From Acanthaster planci (Eukaryota > Echinodermata > Asteroidea > Valvatida > Acanthasteridae): a DNA stretch of 64,000 nucleotides. Every line of letters starts with the position of its first letter. Positions within the stretch are counted from its first letter, which is position 1. The notes beneath the pieces are model-generated. The model saw only the letters and a list, made by a program, of their open reading frames with translations. It had not been told where the DNA came from and did no database searches. The stretch lies in NCBI RefSeq assembly GCF_001949145.1, contig NW_019091391.1, forward strand, positions 794,249 to 858,248, given 5' to 3'. Of this stretch, positions 11,104-21,881 are shown piece by piece. Both the position numbers and the translations under genes were made by a program.

Positions 11104-14100
11104 GATCTTGCTTTCGAGTTGGCCGATTGGGGTTTGAGAGCACACACGCAGAGCCTTCGGGGGGAAGGACACATTTCCTGAATTTTAAGTTTTCGAAGCA
11201 TCTAGGCAAAGTTTGCTTGGTATCCGGGACAATAACTCACCCAGTCGTCAAATGGTCACTGATCATACTTAGCCCAGGTTGTGTGATTGTTTTCACTGAA
11301 CCTGAAATCTCTTCTTGGTTGATTACGTTGGATGCTTTGTCTCTGCAGAAAGTTTTCCCCGATTGAGAATAAGGCGTTTATACATTTGATATGGGACAGA
11401 GAGAGCATTTTTCTAGACCTACCCCACAGATCCTCTCCGGAGTAAGGATTGTTCTCAGTATCTCCAGAATCACTTTCGCAACGTTGGAGGCAATCGTCTC
11501 TACTAAGTTCCGGCACTGCGTGGGAAAAGAACACATAAAGAAGCAACTTTATGACAAGACGTCGTGTGCCCGGAAGAAGGTCGTAAGCGCTCACGACCTT
11601 TTGCCGGAAAGAATAATCGCTGCAAAAAAAAAAAAATCCCGGCAAAAAGACGCATTTATGCAACTGTTTTATTTTAATGAAATATAAAGATTGCTTTGCA
11701 AAAAGCTTAAAAAAAATTCCCAAGTCGTTTAATCAGTTGTTCAAAGCTTGCTTTATGCACAGCCTGTGATGATGTTGTGGTAAATTTTACCCGTTTTTAC
11801 TAAACAAAGAGAGTGTGTTTCTTACGTCCTTTTACCGGGAACATTTTTTTCTACTCAGATCATGCTTCCGGGCAAAAGGGCGTAAGCGTGCTTACGATGT
11901 TTTGCCGGGCGCACGAGGGCAAACTTTTCTCAAGCAGAGCGAATCAATAAAGCACAGCCATCCCAGAGTGACAGGACAAGTTTATCATAAGAAGTGTGTT
12001 TATTGAGGGAGCTGATTTTCAGAAGAGCAAACATTTTATTCTAAATGGAGCCCCTTGTGCCATCCCATCTCATTGTATAGAAGGCACTGTCTTTAACAGG
12101 TCAACGTGGGGCTGTTTCATCATGATGAGGTCTATCGTTTTGGGGACTGGAGAAGCCCGTTTTAGCACGGTTGAAAAAGACAAGACACGTAGCTGGAAGT
12201 TGACGCTGGTGCTATTTCACTGGAGCAGATTTCAGATCGATCGATCGATCGAGATATGCACCTGCTGATTAGCATCAACGTTGGGGGCTAGGGCTTACCG
12301 TGCCCGCTACAGGGTCAGGGAGGACGTCGCAAATCGCAGCGAGCAGTGTTATCCCATTTTCGACGAGGCACTCCACAACGTTTTCGATTACGGCCACCAA
12401 CGTCAGGCAGAACGAACACGCCGCTGATCCAACGGAAAGTGTCTGTCTCGCTGAAATGAAACATTTGGGCTGATGTTGATTTGCCAATGCACATCATGGA
12501 CACACCTGACGCTACAATGGACATACAGTCTGTTACATGGAGATGTTTCTATCTTGTTGCCAGCCCCTTTGGTAGAGCATGTCAAAAATTGCCTAGGAAA
12601 AATATGAACAAAGTTGGCTTTCTAACTTTTGTGCTTTTCTATGAAAGCGGAGTTTCACTAACTAACGAAAAGGGGAAAATGCCAAACCCACCCGGCAAGT
12701 TGGGGATGGAGCTGCAGAGCCTGACGTCCTTGCAGATGTCGTTTGGATCGAGCTCGGCGTCAGCAATCAGCTTGAGGAGGACTGGGCCGTAGAGGTCCAA
12801 GAAGCCCTTGCACTGCTCCGCCAACGATTCCGGGAGGAGGGGGCAGACTTTCTCGATCATCTGGGTCACTTCCTCCTGTGAAAAGTCATACAGCGTCACG
12901 TGATGTAAACGGCGCACGCTCAGCCTGAGGAGGCCGCGCAACAGCTGTCGTTTGCCAATTGTTGGTGGCATTGAACGTGGCGTTGTATTTAAATACGGCT
13001 GTTCACACGAGTGAAGACGGAAACAGCCGAGATGTGCATGTATATGCATACAAATGACACCGGTGCACATATCCATGCTATACTTCTGTATATAGCATTG
13101 TGATATATTGGAGGAGATCGGGAATATTTCTTTTAATTGTTCGACGATCAAAATTGGGAATGTTTCTCTCTAAGAACAGACAGCATGCAAACACAGGAAA
13201 AACCTTCTGTTTCCAAGAGAGAGACTGGAAATCTCAGACGCTTTATACTTGTTTGGCAAAGTTATGTGCATGCAGGGGAAACAAGCATACCGGTATTAAG
13301 TGGGAACCAGTCACAAACGATGAATTTCACACGATTCAGCTGGTAACATATTTTTGCTTAGCAGATATGTGTTCAGCGCTTAGCCAGTTACTGTAGTTAT
13401 TGCTCATTGCTCTGCTGTGGGGGGAGCCGAGCGCTCTTTGCAGCGACAAGAACGTCATCTACGACTGTTGCCTGCAAATCGAACTCAACCTAAATTGTTG
13501 TATGTAGTAGAGGGGAAAAAATGCGAAGACAGCAACTTACGTCGATTGTTCTGTCCTTGAAGAGGTTTGATAGAATGGTCAAGAAGGCCTCACAGTCTAC
13601 GCAGAAGGTTCCATTATCCTGCGCCATCAGAAGCTAAAAAAAATCGAAAGTTTATGAAATTTTTTTTTTAAAAATTAGGTTGGCGATTTCAAATACAAGA
13701 AAAGATTATTTCGCGCACACATATATGACCTTCCTTGGATTGACAAGGGATTGTTCAACCAAAGATCGTGGTATTGGTGAAAAAAATCTGTTTTGGGAGA
13801 ATTGCAACACATACAATAGTAATTATGGCCAACGAAACAAATCCTACATTACTTACAAGACTGAGCCAGTAGGCCCCGCCCACTGTACAGGTGGTACTTA
13901 ACACGTGTTCTTCTCCAGTGCCATACTACGGGCGTATTCGAAACCCCATTCTCATGGGACTCACGATCAGTGTTCTTGGGTCGTTGATTACGAACGCCAA
14001 AGTGCAAAAGGAGTGCAGCTGCGCTGAAGGTCAAGATAGCAGTCGCCATTTTGACACCAAATGAAAAGATGGCATGACATTTACCATGTCACATCAAATA

Positions 14101-17100
14101 AAAACCCCAAATAAGCCTATCCATATTAAATGGTCAGGGTAAATTCTCTCCGATAGCCATGAGTATTATTTGCCCTGGGTTTATTTTCCTTATTGTGAGT
14201 GTTTTCTATTTTATGTCACAAAACCAAAATTAAGTTACGGTATGTGCCTGTATCCGCCATACATGTTCCAGCCGCGCGCATCATACGCATGTAAACGCAT
14301 GTCGGCTGTGATTGGTTAGAACATTATGGGGCGAGGCTTATTTGGATCTGTCTAATCTGAAGCGTTGGTTTCGGCTGAGTACACAGCTCAGCCGGATGAC
14401 GTCTTTTTTCGCTCAGTCTAACTTTATAACATAGCTTTAATTCACAGGTTTACCTACCAACCTGCATAACAGAAACTGACGCTTTAATTTGGCGAAATAA
14501 AATTTAAAGAATTCCTACCTTGTCCAACTTGAAGTCTGCTAGGGGCACGGGTCCTTGGCTGGGACATAGACGGAGAGATGCGCAGATGGTTTTAGGATCC
14601 TAGAGATAGGAGAAAATTGAGTTTTATTTCAGTGATATATACTGGAGGTAAAGTAAAGTAAAGTTCATTTTGAAACCAAAGGTGCCTTGTACTTCATGGT
14701 TTGTTAAGGTTTTTCAGTCACGTGATTTCCGACGGTTAGCCTTCAGTTGGCACAGAACTGATGTGCGCGGAAACGCGCACGCCTTCGAAGTCTCTCTACT
14801 CTCTGACGTTCATGAATGTGCCACTAGAAATACATGTACACGCCTAATCAGCTTTGGAATGTTTCTTGAACTGCACTTGCCCGTCAGGTGACGTTGCGTG
14901 AAAAAAACCCTCTATAGCCCTTACAAGTTTAAAAGATTAAGTCGCCTTGAACTGCATTTATGGCGAACGAATCAAATCATTGTTTGATAGGGTTGTCCCC
15001 CAGGCCTAACGTGACCCGTTTTCGGTTCCTCGTGTATAAGTTTATTCACTTTAAAATGTTAGTTGGGCTACGATGGAGCAAGGGGTCGGGTTCTTTAGAC
15101 AACCAATGCTTAACAGCGCTAATATGTTTGTCTTGAAAGGGTTTTCACTTAGAAATACTTACAAAGAATTGAGCGACATAAGACAGGGCAAGTTCTCCGT
15201 ATTCATCGACGAGATCGGTACAGTAAGTCGACCCCAAGATCCGACACAACTGCTCCAGTTTCTTAATAATTATCTCCTGTGAAAGTCAATCAAAACGAGG
15301 AACGAACTCATTGAGGCATGGAAGAACACGCCACGGCGACGACCAACATCAATAACTCGAGATATTTTTAATTGACCGAGAAGACTCCCAATTTAAGGGG
15401 ATTTTGTTTACGTTGTTAGTTTACGTCATACCTCATCAGCCGGATTCTTCAGGGTTTGGGAAATATCGCCCACGACGTTCATGCAGTCAGTGCAAATATC
15501 GTTCGTCTGGGACAGAAAAGACAAATAATGTCACTTCGTCTTCTTCAAAACAGACCTGCACTGAGCAAAACTGAACGACCTCAACTTGAAAATGAAGAGA
15601 CTGAGATAAAATGAAGTCTGTTAGGACGTTGTTATTTGAACTTTCAGAAAATTATTTCATTCGGGAAATATAAAGTCTTCAACACGATTGGGAGCCGATG
15701 GTCTTGATAAAGATAAATCAATAATTGGTCAACTCACGGGCATTTCGTTTGCTGCGTTGGATTCGGCCATGATGGGATTGTACAGGGCAACCAGGACCCC
15801 TGGGATGAGAAGAAATACTCTAACGTGTTACAAAGCGACACTAAACACTGTAATCAATAAACAAATAACGACAACGACGACAACGGTTCCTTAAAGATCT
15901 TCCTAAAATCAGATTGTGCCCCCGATGTCCAAACACGTACCACTCCCGCCATGGAAAACCTCCGATATCGACAGGCGAGTAAATCTCGAGGATGGAATTG
16001 AAATTAGATATCCCCTTCCCACTTTTTGACCAATGAAATGGGCTGTTGGATCTTCCCCGTCCATTTTTGGGGCGAGGAGAAAAAAAACGGCTTTTGAGGA
16101 ATATTTTCGAACTTTCCAACAACCAAAATGTATTTAATAGTACTGAAAGGGGAGAAAAGGTACTAAAGCTCAAGTACTGCGTTAAACATAAGATCTACAT
16201 CTGTGTCATGAACCTCGCCCCTGTACAATGTCGTGCGGTGCGCCAAAACAAGGACAAAACAATGACAGTGACAAACATAAATTCGAAAGAGAAACAAGCC
16301 AGATCGAAACTTCGTCATATGACTTGCATTATAAGAGGTAAGCCGATCTTTCCTCGTGAGCCCGCGTAAACAGAGTTACCCCCAACTTTCGGTCTCCTTC
16401 TAAATGTTGTAACCTATTCTTCCGCAGTGCACATTAATTAATTCACTACTTTCGGTTTCGGTGAATTCATTTGCGACACTTCCTTGATCCGCGCTGAAGA
16501 CACATTGTAGAGAGGTAAGATAAAACAGAGAATGCAACTACCTTCGGGAAAAGGAAAAATGAAACCATTTTTTCGAGTAGACAGAGAGGAAATCGGAGCA
16601 GGAAGTATACTATACAAGGTCCTCTCACTTTAACATAACCTTCGAGAAAAACAACTCACTCCTCAACAAAGTTTAATCTTTTCCAAACGGACGGAATTTT
16701 TAACGAAGGGACGATGGACAGTGGCGCCTTATTTACACAGCGAGGAATGACCACTAACAGACTTAGGGTTTAAGGCTTCCGTAATTCATTCCAGTTTGCA
16801 CTTTAATTTCAGATAGGAACATGTCTTGATGCATTTCAAAAACAGATCAGAAAGATGACTTCACCAATCACTGTTTGTGCGATTTCCGCGCGTTTATATT
16901 AGTATCTTGTTCGACCTAACCGCATGTCTGAGTAACTTAAGAAAACAATCTGTAATGGCTCATTATATGCTCTCGTGTCATCCATGTTATTTTTGCCCAT
17001 TTCATACTTATGTAAATATCATTTGATTTTTTAATTTTTTTCTGTCCTATGGTGTATTTATATAGGCTTTGTACATTATCGCATATTTAATGTAACTACC

Positions 17101-17890
17101 CTAGTACATGTATGTTATCGATATTTGTTCGCTTTTATTTTCTAGTCTTAGTCGACCCTCCACTTTTTTTGTATCAGATCACATTTTTGGAGGGCCACTA
17201 GACAGTGATTTGGTTCACTTTTTGGCAATCCTTCAGGGGTGTTACCAGTGTATTATTATGTCCATGTTTTTGTTCTTAATTTCTGTTTCTTTTTATTGTT
17301 GTTTATTGTATTATCTGATAAATAATAAATGAAAGTAAATGAACGGAATGACTTAGGAAGCAAAACTCAAACAGTAAAGGTTATTGGTTGGTTATGAAAG
17401 AGCTTTGTATCACTGGATAGGCTTGAATAAACCTTTTGTGCGTTCGTTATAACCAAATTAAAATAACAAAAACAGGCGCTGAGACACCAAGCAGACACCA
17501 GCATAGCGTAAACACTTTGGTTTTTGCTAGAAGCCATGAGGGTTTTAAGTGAAGATGTTTAATTGTTTTGGTTTGCCCGTTCTTCGTAACATAGGGCCTA
17601 TGCATTATGAAGCAAGATGTGGCAAGGAGAGAACCCCCTGCTTTGTGCCGGTCACTGTTTCACTGGAATCTGAGGAATTCTTTTCAGACATCGGGGGGGG
17701 GGTGTAAGGTAACAATAGTTTCGAGTGTGTATAGCGATTGGACGTGTTGGGGGGACCGCTCGGTCTCATTTCTTGCTGGATATAAGCAAGTGTGCGTATA
17801 CTCAATCACAAGTCGTGTGTAACTGCAGTTACATAGACAATCACATCACGTACCTGTTATGAGGAGAGAACTTAGCAGAGAGGGCTGCAT
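10405..17890 (-). CDS. saposin-like gene 2 (3 SapB plus C-terminal SapA)
   Basis: Eleven exons on the minus strand: 17854-17890, 15738-15799, 15432-15506, 15163-15276, 14519-14599, 13541-13633, 12692-12875, 12299-12450, 11423-11515, 11047-11154 and 10405-10440. All have GT-AG borders, phases agree, and the sum is 1035 nt, giving 344 residues and a TGA stop. Order: signal peptide (about 1-25), SapB 1 (34-123), SapB 2 (124-215), SapB 3 (216-302), SapA (about 315-344). The first six exons match gene 1; the last five match the last five exons of gene 3, so the gene looks like a fusion of two ancestors. Human prosaposin has four SapB domains flanked by SapA domains; this protein keeps only the C-terminal SapA, a region tied to lysosomal sorting in vertebrates. 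A secreted or lysosomal lipid-binding precursor is the inferred role. Confidence 0.85.
11047..12450 (-). CDS. gene 2 SapB domain 3
   Basis: Exon 12299-12450 (152 nt) joins the first half with cysteine 3 (CSFCLTLVAVIENV ... AAICDVLPDP); exon 11423-11515 starts at cysteine 4 (CRNLVETIAS) and ends at cysteine 5 (ERICG); exon 11047-11154 starts with ALRVC, the sixth cysteine. This intron layout differs from all other domains except the last one of gene 3, its paralogue. An extra cysteine is present in ENVVECLVEN. Confidence 0.82.
12692..13633 (-). CDS. gene 2 SapB domain 2, hybrid
   Basis: First half in exon 13541-13633 (LLMAQDNGTFCVDCEAFLTI...), which matches gene 1 exon 1306-1395. Second half in the 184-nt exon 12692-12875 (EEVTQMIEKVCPLLPESL...), which matches gene 3 exon 23225-23408, also 184 nt. 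The two come from different module classes, yet the phase-0 join keeps the frame and gives a six-cysteine SapB domain. Confidence 0.82.
12895..12904. promoter_or_regulatory. CLEAR-like E-box in a gene 2 intron
   Basis: GTCACGTGAT differs from the ten-base CLEAR palindrome at one end position. It is about 20 bases upstream of exon 12692-12875. A second GTCACGTGAT is at 14717-14726 in the intron between exons 4 and 5. Either may be chance; no function is shown. Confidence 0.25.
14519..15506 (-). CDS. gene 2 SapB domain 1
   Basis: Three phase-0 exons: 15432-15506 (TNDICTDCMNVVGDI...), 15163-15276 (EIIIKKLEQLCRILGSTYC...) and 14519-14599 (DPKTICASLRLCPSQ...). Exon lengths (75, 114, 81 nt) equal those of gene 1 domain 1, and the protein is nearly the same. 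Confidence 0.88.
15738..17890 (-). CDS. gene 2 signal-peptide exons
   Basis: Start codon at 17888-17890 in a 37-nt phase-1 exon (MQPSLLSSLLIT), then a 62-nt exon (GVLVALYNPIMAESNAANEM). The leader is hydrophobic for about 18 residues. The intron 15800-17853 contains a LINE-like tail and one arm of an inverted repeat. Confidence 0.82.
17129..17340 (+). mobile_element. LINE-like 3' tail, copy A
   Basis: Shares with 61340-61575 the blocks gacagtga.t..gttc, cag gggtgt, and an AT-rich end of the aataataaatgaaa type. A repeated, short TGAAA-rich terminus is typical of CR1/L2-type non-LTR elements. No reverse transcriptase frame is present. Confidence 0.4.
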
Positions 17891-18471
17891 GTTGTTGGTA
17901 CGGTCAATCAGTTGTGCTCTGCTGGGGATGCGCTGCCGAAATCTGAACTCATCAGTCACAGTGGGCGGATTTCCAGGGAGCAATGTTTGGCAGAGCTGGC
18001 GAATACCAGCTTAAATAACATTCGACGCGGAAGTCGAGTTTCCAGCTCTCCCTCTTGCGAGACCTTTGGCACGGTTTTGGCACTCACGTGAATGTTTCAT
18101 CACAGCCAATTTCGTTTCAAATGTTACTTCATTTCCCCTCATAAACCTCGTATCCAGGGTAGCCTGATCGATGCTTCAGCACTTGCAGCAGGCCCCAGTG
18201 ATGAATCAGGGAAATCACAGGAAATGTGGCATCTATGTAAAAGGCGACATATAAAGTGCAACTTTCACAAGCAGCATTCGCATCGTTTTCCTCCCCTTCG
18301 CTGTGTTTCCTTGTGCAGCCCGAGGTATACCCGGCAAGAAATGAAACCGAGGGGTACCCCCATACATGTCTAATCGCTCTACACACTCTAGGCTATTGTT
18401 ACCTAGCACATCGCCCCCAGATGTTTGAAAAGAATCCCTCAGATTCCAGTGAAACAATGACCAACACAAAG
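17641..18471. repeat. inverted repeat arms flanking gene 2 exon 1
   Basis: Left arm 17641-17784 and right arm 18327-18471 are reverse complements with moderate divergence (for example cactggaatctgagg against cctcagattccagtg, and cggtctcatttcttgc against gcaagaaatgaaaccg). They enclose exon 17854-17890 and the conserved upstream block. They may be two opposed insertions of one element; a third partial copy is at 1-41. Confidence 0.65.
18014..18091 (-). promoter_or_regulatory. conserved upstream block of gene 2 with TCACGTGA
   Basis: About 125-200 bases upstream of the gene 2 start codon. It matches 5416-5490 upstream of gene 1, and the TCACGTGA at 18084-18091 sits at the same place in the block. 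Conservation beyond the start codon in duplicated genes suggests a promoter or 5' UTR under constraint, or recent duplication. Confidence 0.45.
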
Positions 18472-18745
18472 CGCGGCGGGGGGGGGTCTCTCCGTCTTAT
18501 ATCTCGCTTCATATGGCCTCAGGACCAATTTATGTTCCAGGCCATCAATCCCGCCCAAACGACGCCAGGAATGACCGGGGGGTATCTACAAGCACACAGT
18601 GTTCGTTGTTTCTTTAAAGACTGTGCGGATTTGCAAACATTGCCCTACGGGAATAAAGCCTCGTTTGAACGCGAGAACTGTCCGGAAGAACTTCTTCCTT
18701 CTGGTGCAACTTCTTTTATCACCATAATTCGGACGATCCACAGCA

Positions 18746-18881
18746 GTGCGCCTCTAAGAGTTTGCAGCGCCCTGGCCAATCACAACGCGCAAAATCTGTC
18801 GACCCTTTCCAAACGCGCATTGGATTGACAGATTTCACGCCCTGTGATTGGCCAACGCGTTGCAAACTCTTGGAGGCGCAC
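18746..18881. mobile_element. near-perfect hairpin element
   Basis: Arms of about 55 bases (gtgcgcctctaagagtttgc... and ...gcaaactcttggaggcgcac) are separated by a loop of about 25 bases. Each arm contains a CCAAT/ATTGG motif (ggccaatcac / gtgattggcc). The shape is that of a foldback MITE. It lies about 860 bases upstream of gene 2. Confidence 0.6.
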
Positions 18882-19146
18882 TCTTGTGAAACGCCCGTAT
18901 TACAGTACCACACTTTTGAGGTGGCACACAGTAAATGGCACTAGGTGTAGGCCTACGAGTTTAAATTCAACTGCCAGTTAAAAGAAGCAGAGTGATGAAG
19001 GAAAAAAATCCGAGCCGCTACAGTCTGTGGTAACAGATTTTGGACTACTTTGATATTACGAAATATCTTTCTGCGTCGAGCCGACAAAAGCTACAACCCA
19101 CTTCTGAAAAAGGCTCGTCATGATCGAGGTATCGTGAAACTAGGGT

Positions 19147-19260
19147 TTGCATTACTGTTATTATTATTATTTATTTGGCCAAAACAATAGACATGACAGG
19201 ATAACACAGAACAACAGTACGGTACAAAACAGAACAGTGCTCCCAGATGGGCTAGGGGAA
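19147..19260 (-). repeat. ATT-rich repeat tail followed by tttatttggcc
   Basis: The start, ttattattattatttatttggcc, resembles 57570-57625. Read on the minus strand it looks like the 3' end of a LINE-type element. The rest of 18882-21495, apart from the TIR copy at 19624-19756, shows no gene I can recognise. Confidence 0.3.
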
Positions 19261-19623
19261 GTTAAAGCAATAATATTACTGTGATCCGTAGATCTGCTGA
19301 CTCACACCTCGTCGTGCATCAATAAAAGTCATAGCTTGAATATTTAAGGTAAAACGTTTGACTATTTGAAATATAGAAGAGATCAAAATGAGAAACTTAC
19401 TTCAGGGCATGGTACGGACATTAAAAACAGAAAATCATACTTACAAATTACAGAAAAAGGTTTAAGAGACATACTGGGCATAAAAATTGTGATATGAATA
19501 GAAAACAAAACAAAACAGAAAATGGATAAAAAATATGTGAGTAAAAGACTCAGGTACAATTACACCTCAAAAACGTTAGTGTAAAAATGAGACGCAACTA
19601 AAAAAACCAAAAAAGGCACACTT

Positions 19624-19756
19624 TAGAGGTCATATAACGCATGGCTGCCATCTTGTTAAAGCCAGCGCTTTTGTTCCAGGGGTTATGCACGAAGGATGTT
19701 TCCCTGCGACACAAGAGAAATGCCCCGCAAGATGGCTACCACGCAAAGTCTGTATA
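19624..19756. mobile_element. short TIR (MITE-like) element, copy B
   Basis: Ends ...gcatggctgccatcttg and caagatggctaccacgcaa... are inverted; the interior (gttatgcacgaagg.tgtttc) matches 8182-8303. Divergence between the copies implies an old insertion. Confidence 0.5.
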
Positions 19757-21495
19757 ACTGTTACTTTATTCATTTGTTTAAAAACGGCTGCCTGCCATTT
19801 TGTATGAGAGACCCAAAATTCGCAGAACTAAACCAAGGGCTACACCAAGAGAGGGCGCTATTTCCTTAACAACGGAGGCTCCTTTGGTCCGAATTGAATT
19901 GCTGGTTCACGAACGACTTGGAGATGCACGCGTCACGGTCGCATCACTACCAACAAATCAATCTCTCACAACCAACGCGGCTCTCTTCGACCGACGGTTG
20001 GTAATAATTCTGCTCAAGGCGGATATACGTTGGTCCTTATTGGACAGATTTTCTAATGAAGACAAAATGAGAAATTACAGACACGAAGGCAAAACACTTT
20101 ATAACAAAGTCCCGGCAAAGAGATGAATTTCCTTTTTGTTTAATTTCTTGTTCAATATCGAATTAGACGGCGGGGAAAAGTACCAAAATCGCAAAATGAG
20201 AATTTTACTTTCTGTACTTCATACTGACCATATCATTCCTAGTCTAATTACTGAGACAGACCGAATGCAAAAGCAAATGTCGCTAAAAAGTGACCAATAA
20301 AACATTTAACGCATAAAAAATACTCATCAACCTCTCATACCGAAATCGCTCACTCTGTCCTTACGATGTATTTCAAAATTGGATGGAATCAATGTAAATT
20401 GATGTAAAAAAAAACACTAACTGAATCGTCCAATTTGTTCTGGGATGGGGGAGAGACTCGCCCAGCTTGATATAATGTGTCGAAATGATCAGAGAAACTT
20501 TACGTCCAACTCCTGTGACACTTTTCGCATGTACGAATCAAAGGCTATAAAATGTGAAATTTAATAAAACCAACTTCCATTTTTCCCTGGCTTGTGCGTA
20601 TCATTCAATAACTGGATTACACTCCGATGCTAAGCACAATTATTCTAAAACTCTTTTTGTTCCAGGTAAGCAACCGCAATTTAACTGTACTTGTCATCGT
20701 AGCTAAATATAATATGTCGATAAAATTTTAACCTTTCTTGATTAGGTCAGCAACGTTTTTCAAGAACCAAATGATTGAAATATCTCTTTGGCACAATGTT
20801 GCGAAAGGAAAATCACTACCGTTTAAAAAATACCAACAACGAGCAGCAACGATTCGAAATGAAATTGGAGACTATTACATCCAGAACACATTTCAGTCTA
20901 TGATCACAGAAGTTAAAAGCTGCACAAAAATTGGCGACCGTTCTCAAACATTTACATGTACCATTTCCATAAAATTTGCCAGATACAAAGAATTACTGAG
21001 CATACACAATATATAATCCTCATTTATAACCATAATTATTAAACATTAGCTTTAAAAAGCACATTAAAACAAAAGGACGATGAACTATCAACAAAGATTC
21101 TCTCTAAGAACTACTTGAGTTGGTTCAGCTTTGAACAGCAATGAGCCTTCACAGATACTGTGAAGCTAAATTTCCCGGCTTGGTAAGATGTGATCACTGC
21201 CCCAGTGCACTGAAATTTCCTCCAGCGCTTCGTGCCTACGTTCAGCTGTTTTCCGATGTAAATATGTCCGAAAGTCATCTCGTGGATTTTAAATAATTCA
21301 AACTCGTTCCTGTGTCTTTTAAACATACTCAGCCAATTATACCTCTGACGTTCACCTAAATTTTGTACTGGTGATTGGTGCATGCATTAAAGAGTTCAGG
21401 ATTAACCAGAAATTTTTCCTTTGTGCTCTAATCAAAATCTGTGGGATGTAAATTTTCAGGACATTTATGAAGGCTGCAAGTCGTCTGTTATCAAT

Positions 21496-21881
21496 TTAGT
21501 TCCAAGCGTGCCGACGACAGTGCTGAACGGTCTGTTATACAAGAGAATAAAGGTGAAAGCTGATCAAGTAAGCACTTATGAAAAGAAACATTTTATCAAG
21601 AATAGCCAGTGAGGTTGTTGACCATTTCGAAACAACTTCAATTTTCAGACAGACTTTGTCATTTGGGTTCATCCTGTCAACATCCGGCATGACTTCACCA
21701 TTCCCAAAATGGCCAAAATAGTTTGTGAATATTTCTTGAAATCTGCACCAATTTTTTTTTTAAATATTTGAGAATTCTATCCCCCTGGACTTTTCAGTCG
21801 GACCCCCTGGGACCCTTGACTTACGTTGCATAGTTTGGCGTTGTCCATGCTGGCGCACCAGAACGTCGGGCCCAGGTTACA
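21496..21881 (-). CDS. gene 3 C-terminal SapA domain and stop
   Basis: CNLGPTFWCASMDNAKLCN ends exon 21825-21932; exon 21496-21531 supplies TVQHCRRHAWN and TAA. The acceptor preceding the 36-nt exon is pyrimidine-rich (ttattctcttgtataacag). Gene 2 has the same last exon. No canonical AATAAA was found just downstream on the minus strand. Confidence 0.8.

Noticed and set aside
10719-11366. 215-codon plus-strand open frame
   Set aside because: It is antisense to the SapA exon 11047-11154 and has no recognisable domain; the minus-strand exon is supported by homology to gene 3.
19800-21016. Plus-strand frames of about 100 codons
   Set aside because: No domain, leader or splice context; low-complexity AT-rich surroundings.
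21111-21383. 90-codon minus-strand frame downstream of gene 3
   Set aside because: Falls in the presumed 3' UTR after a conserved stop codon, with no recognisable domain.
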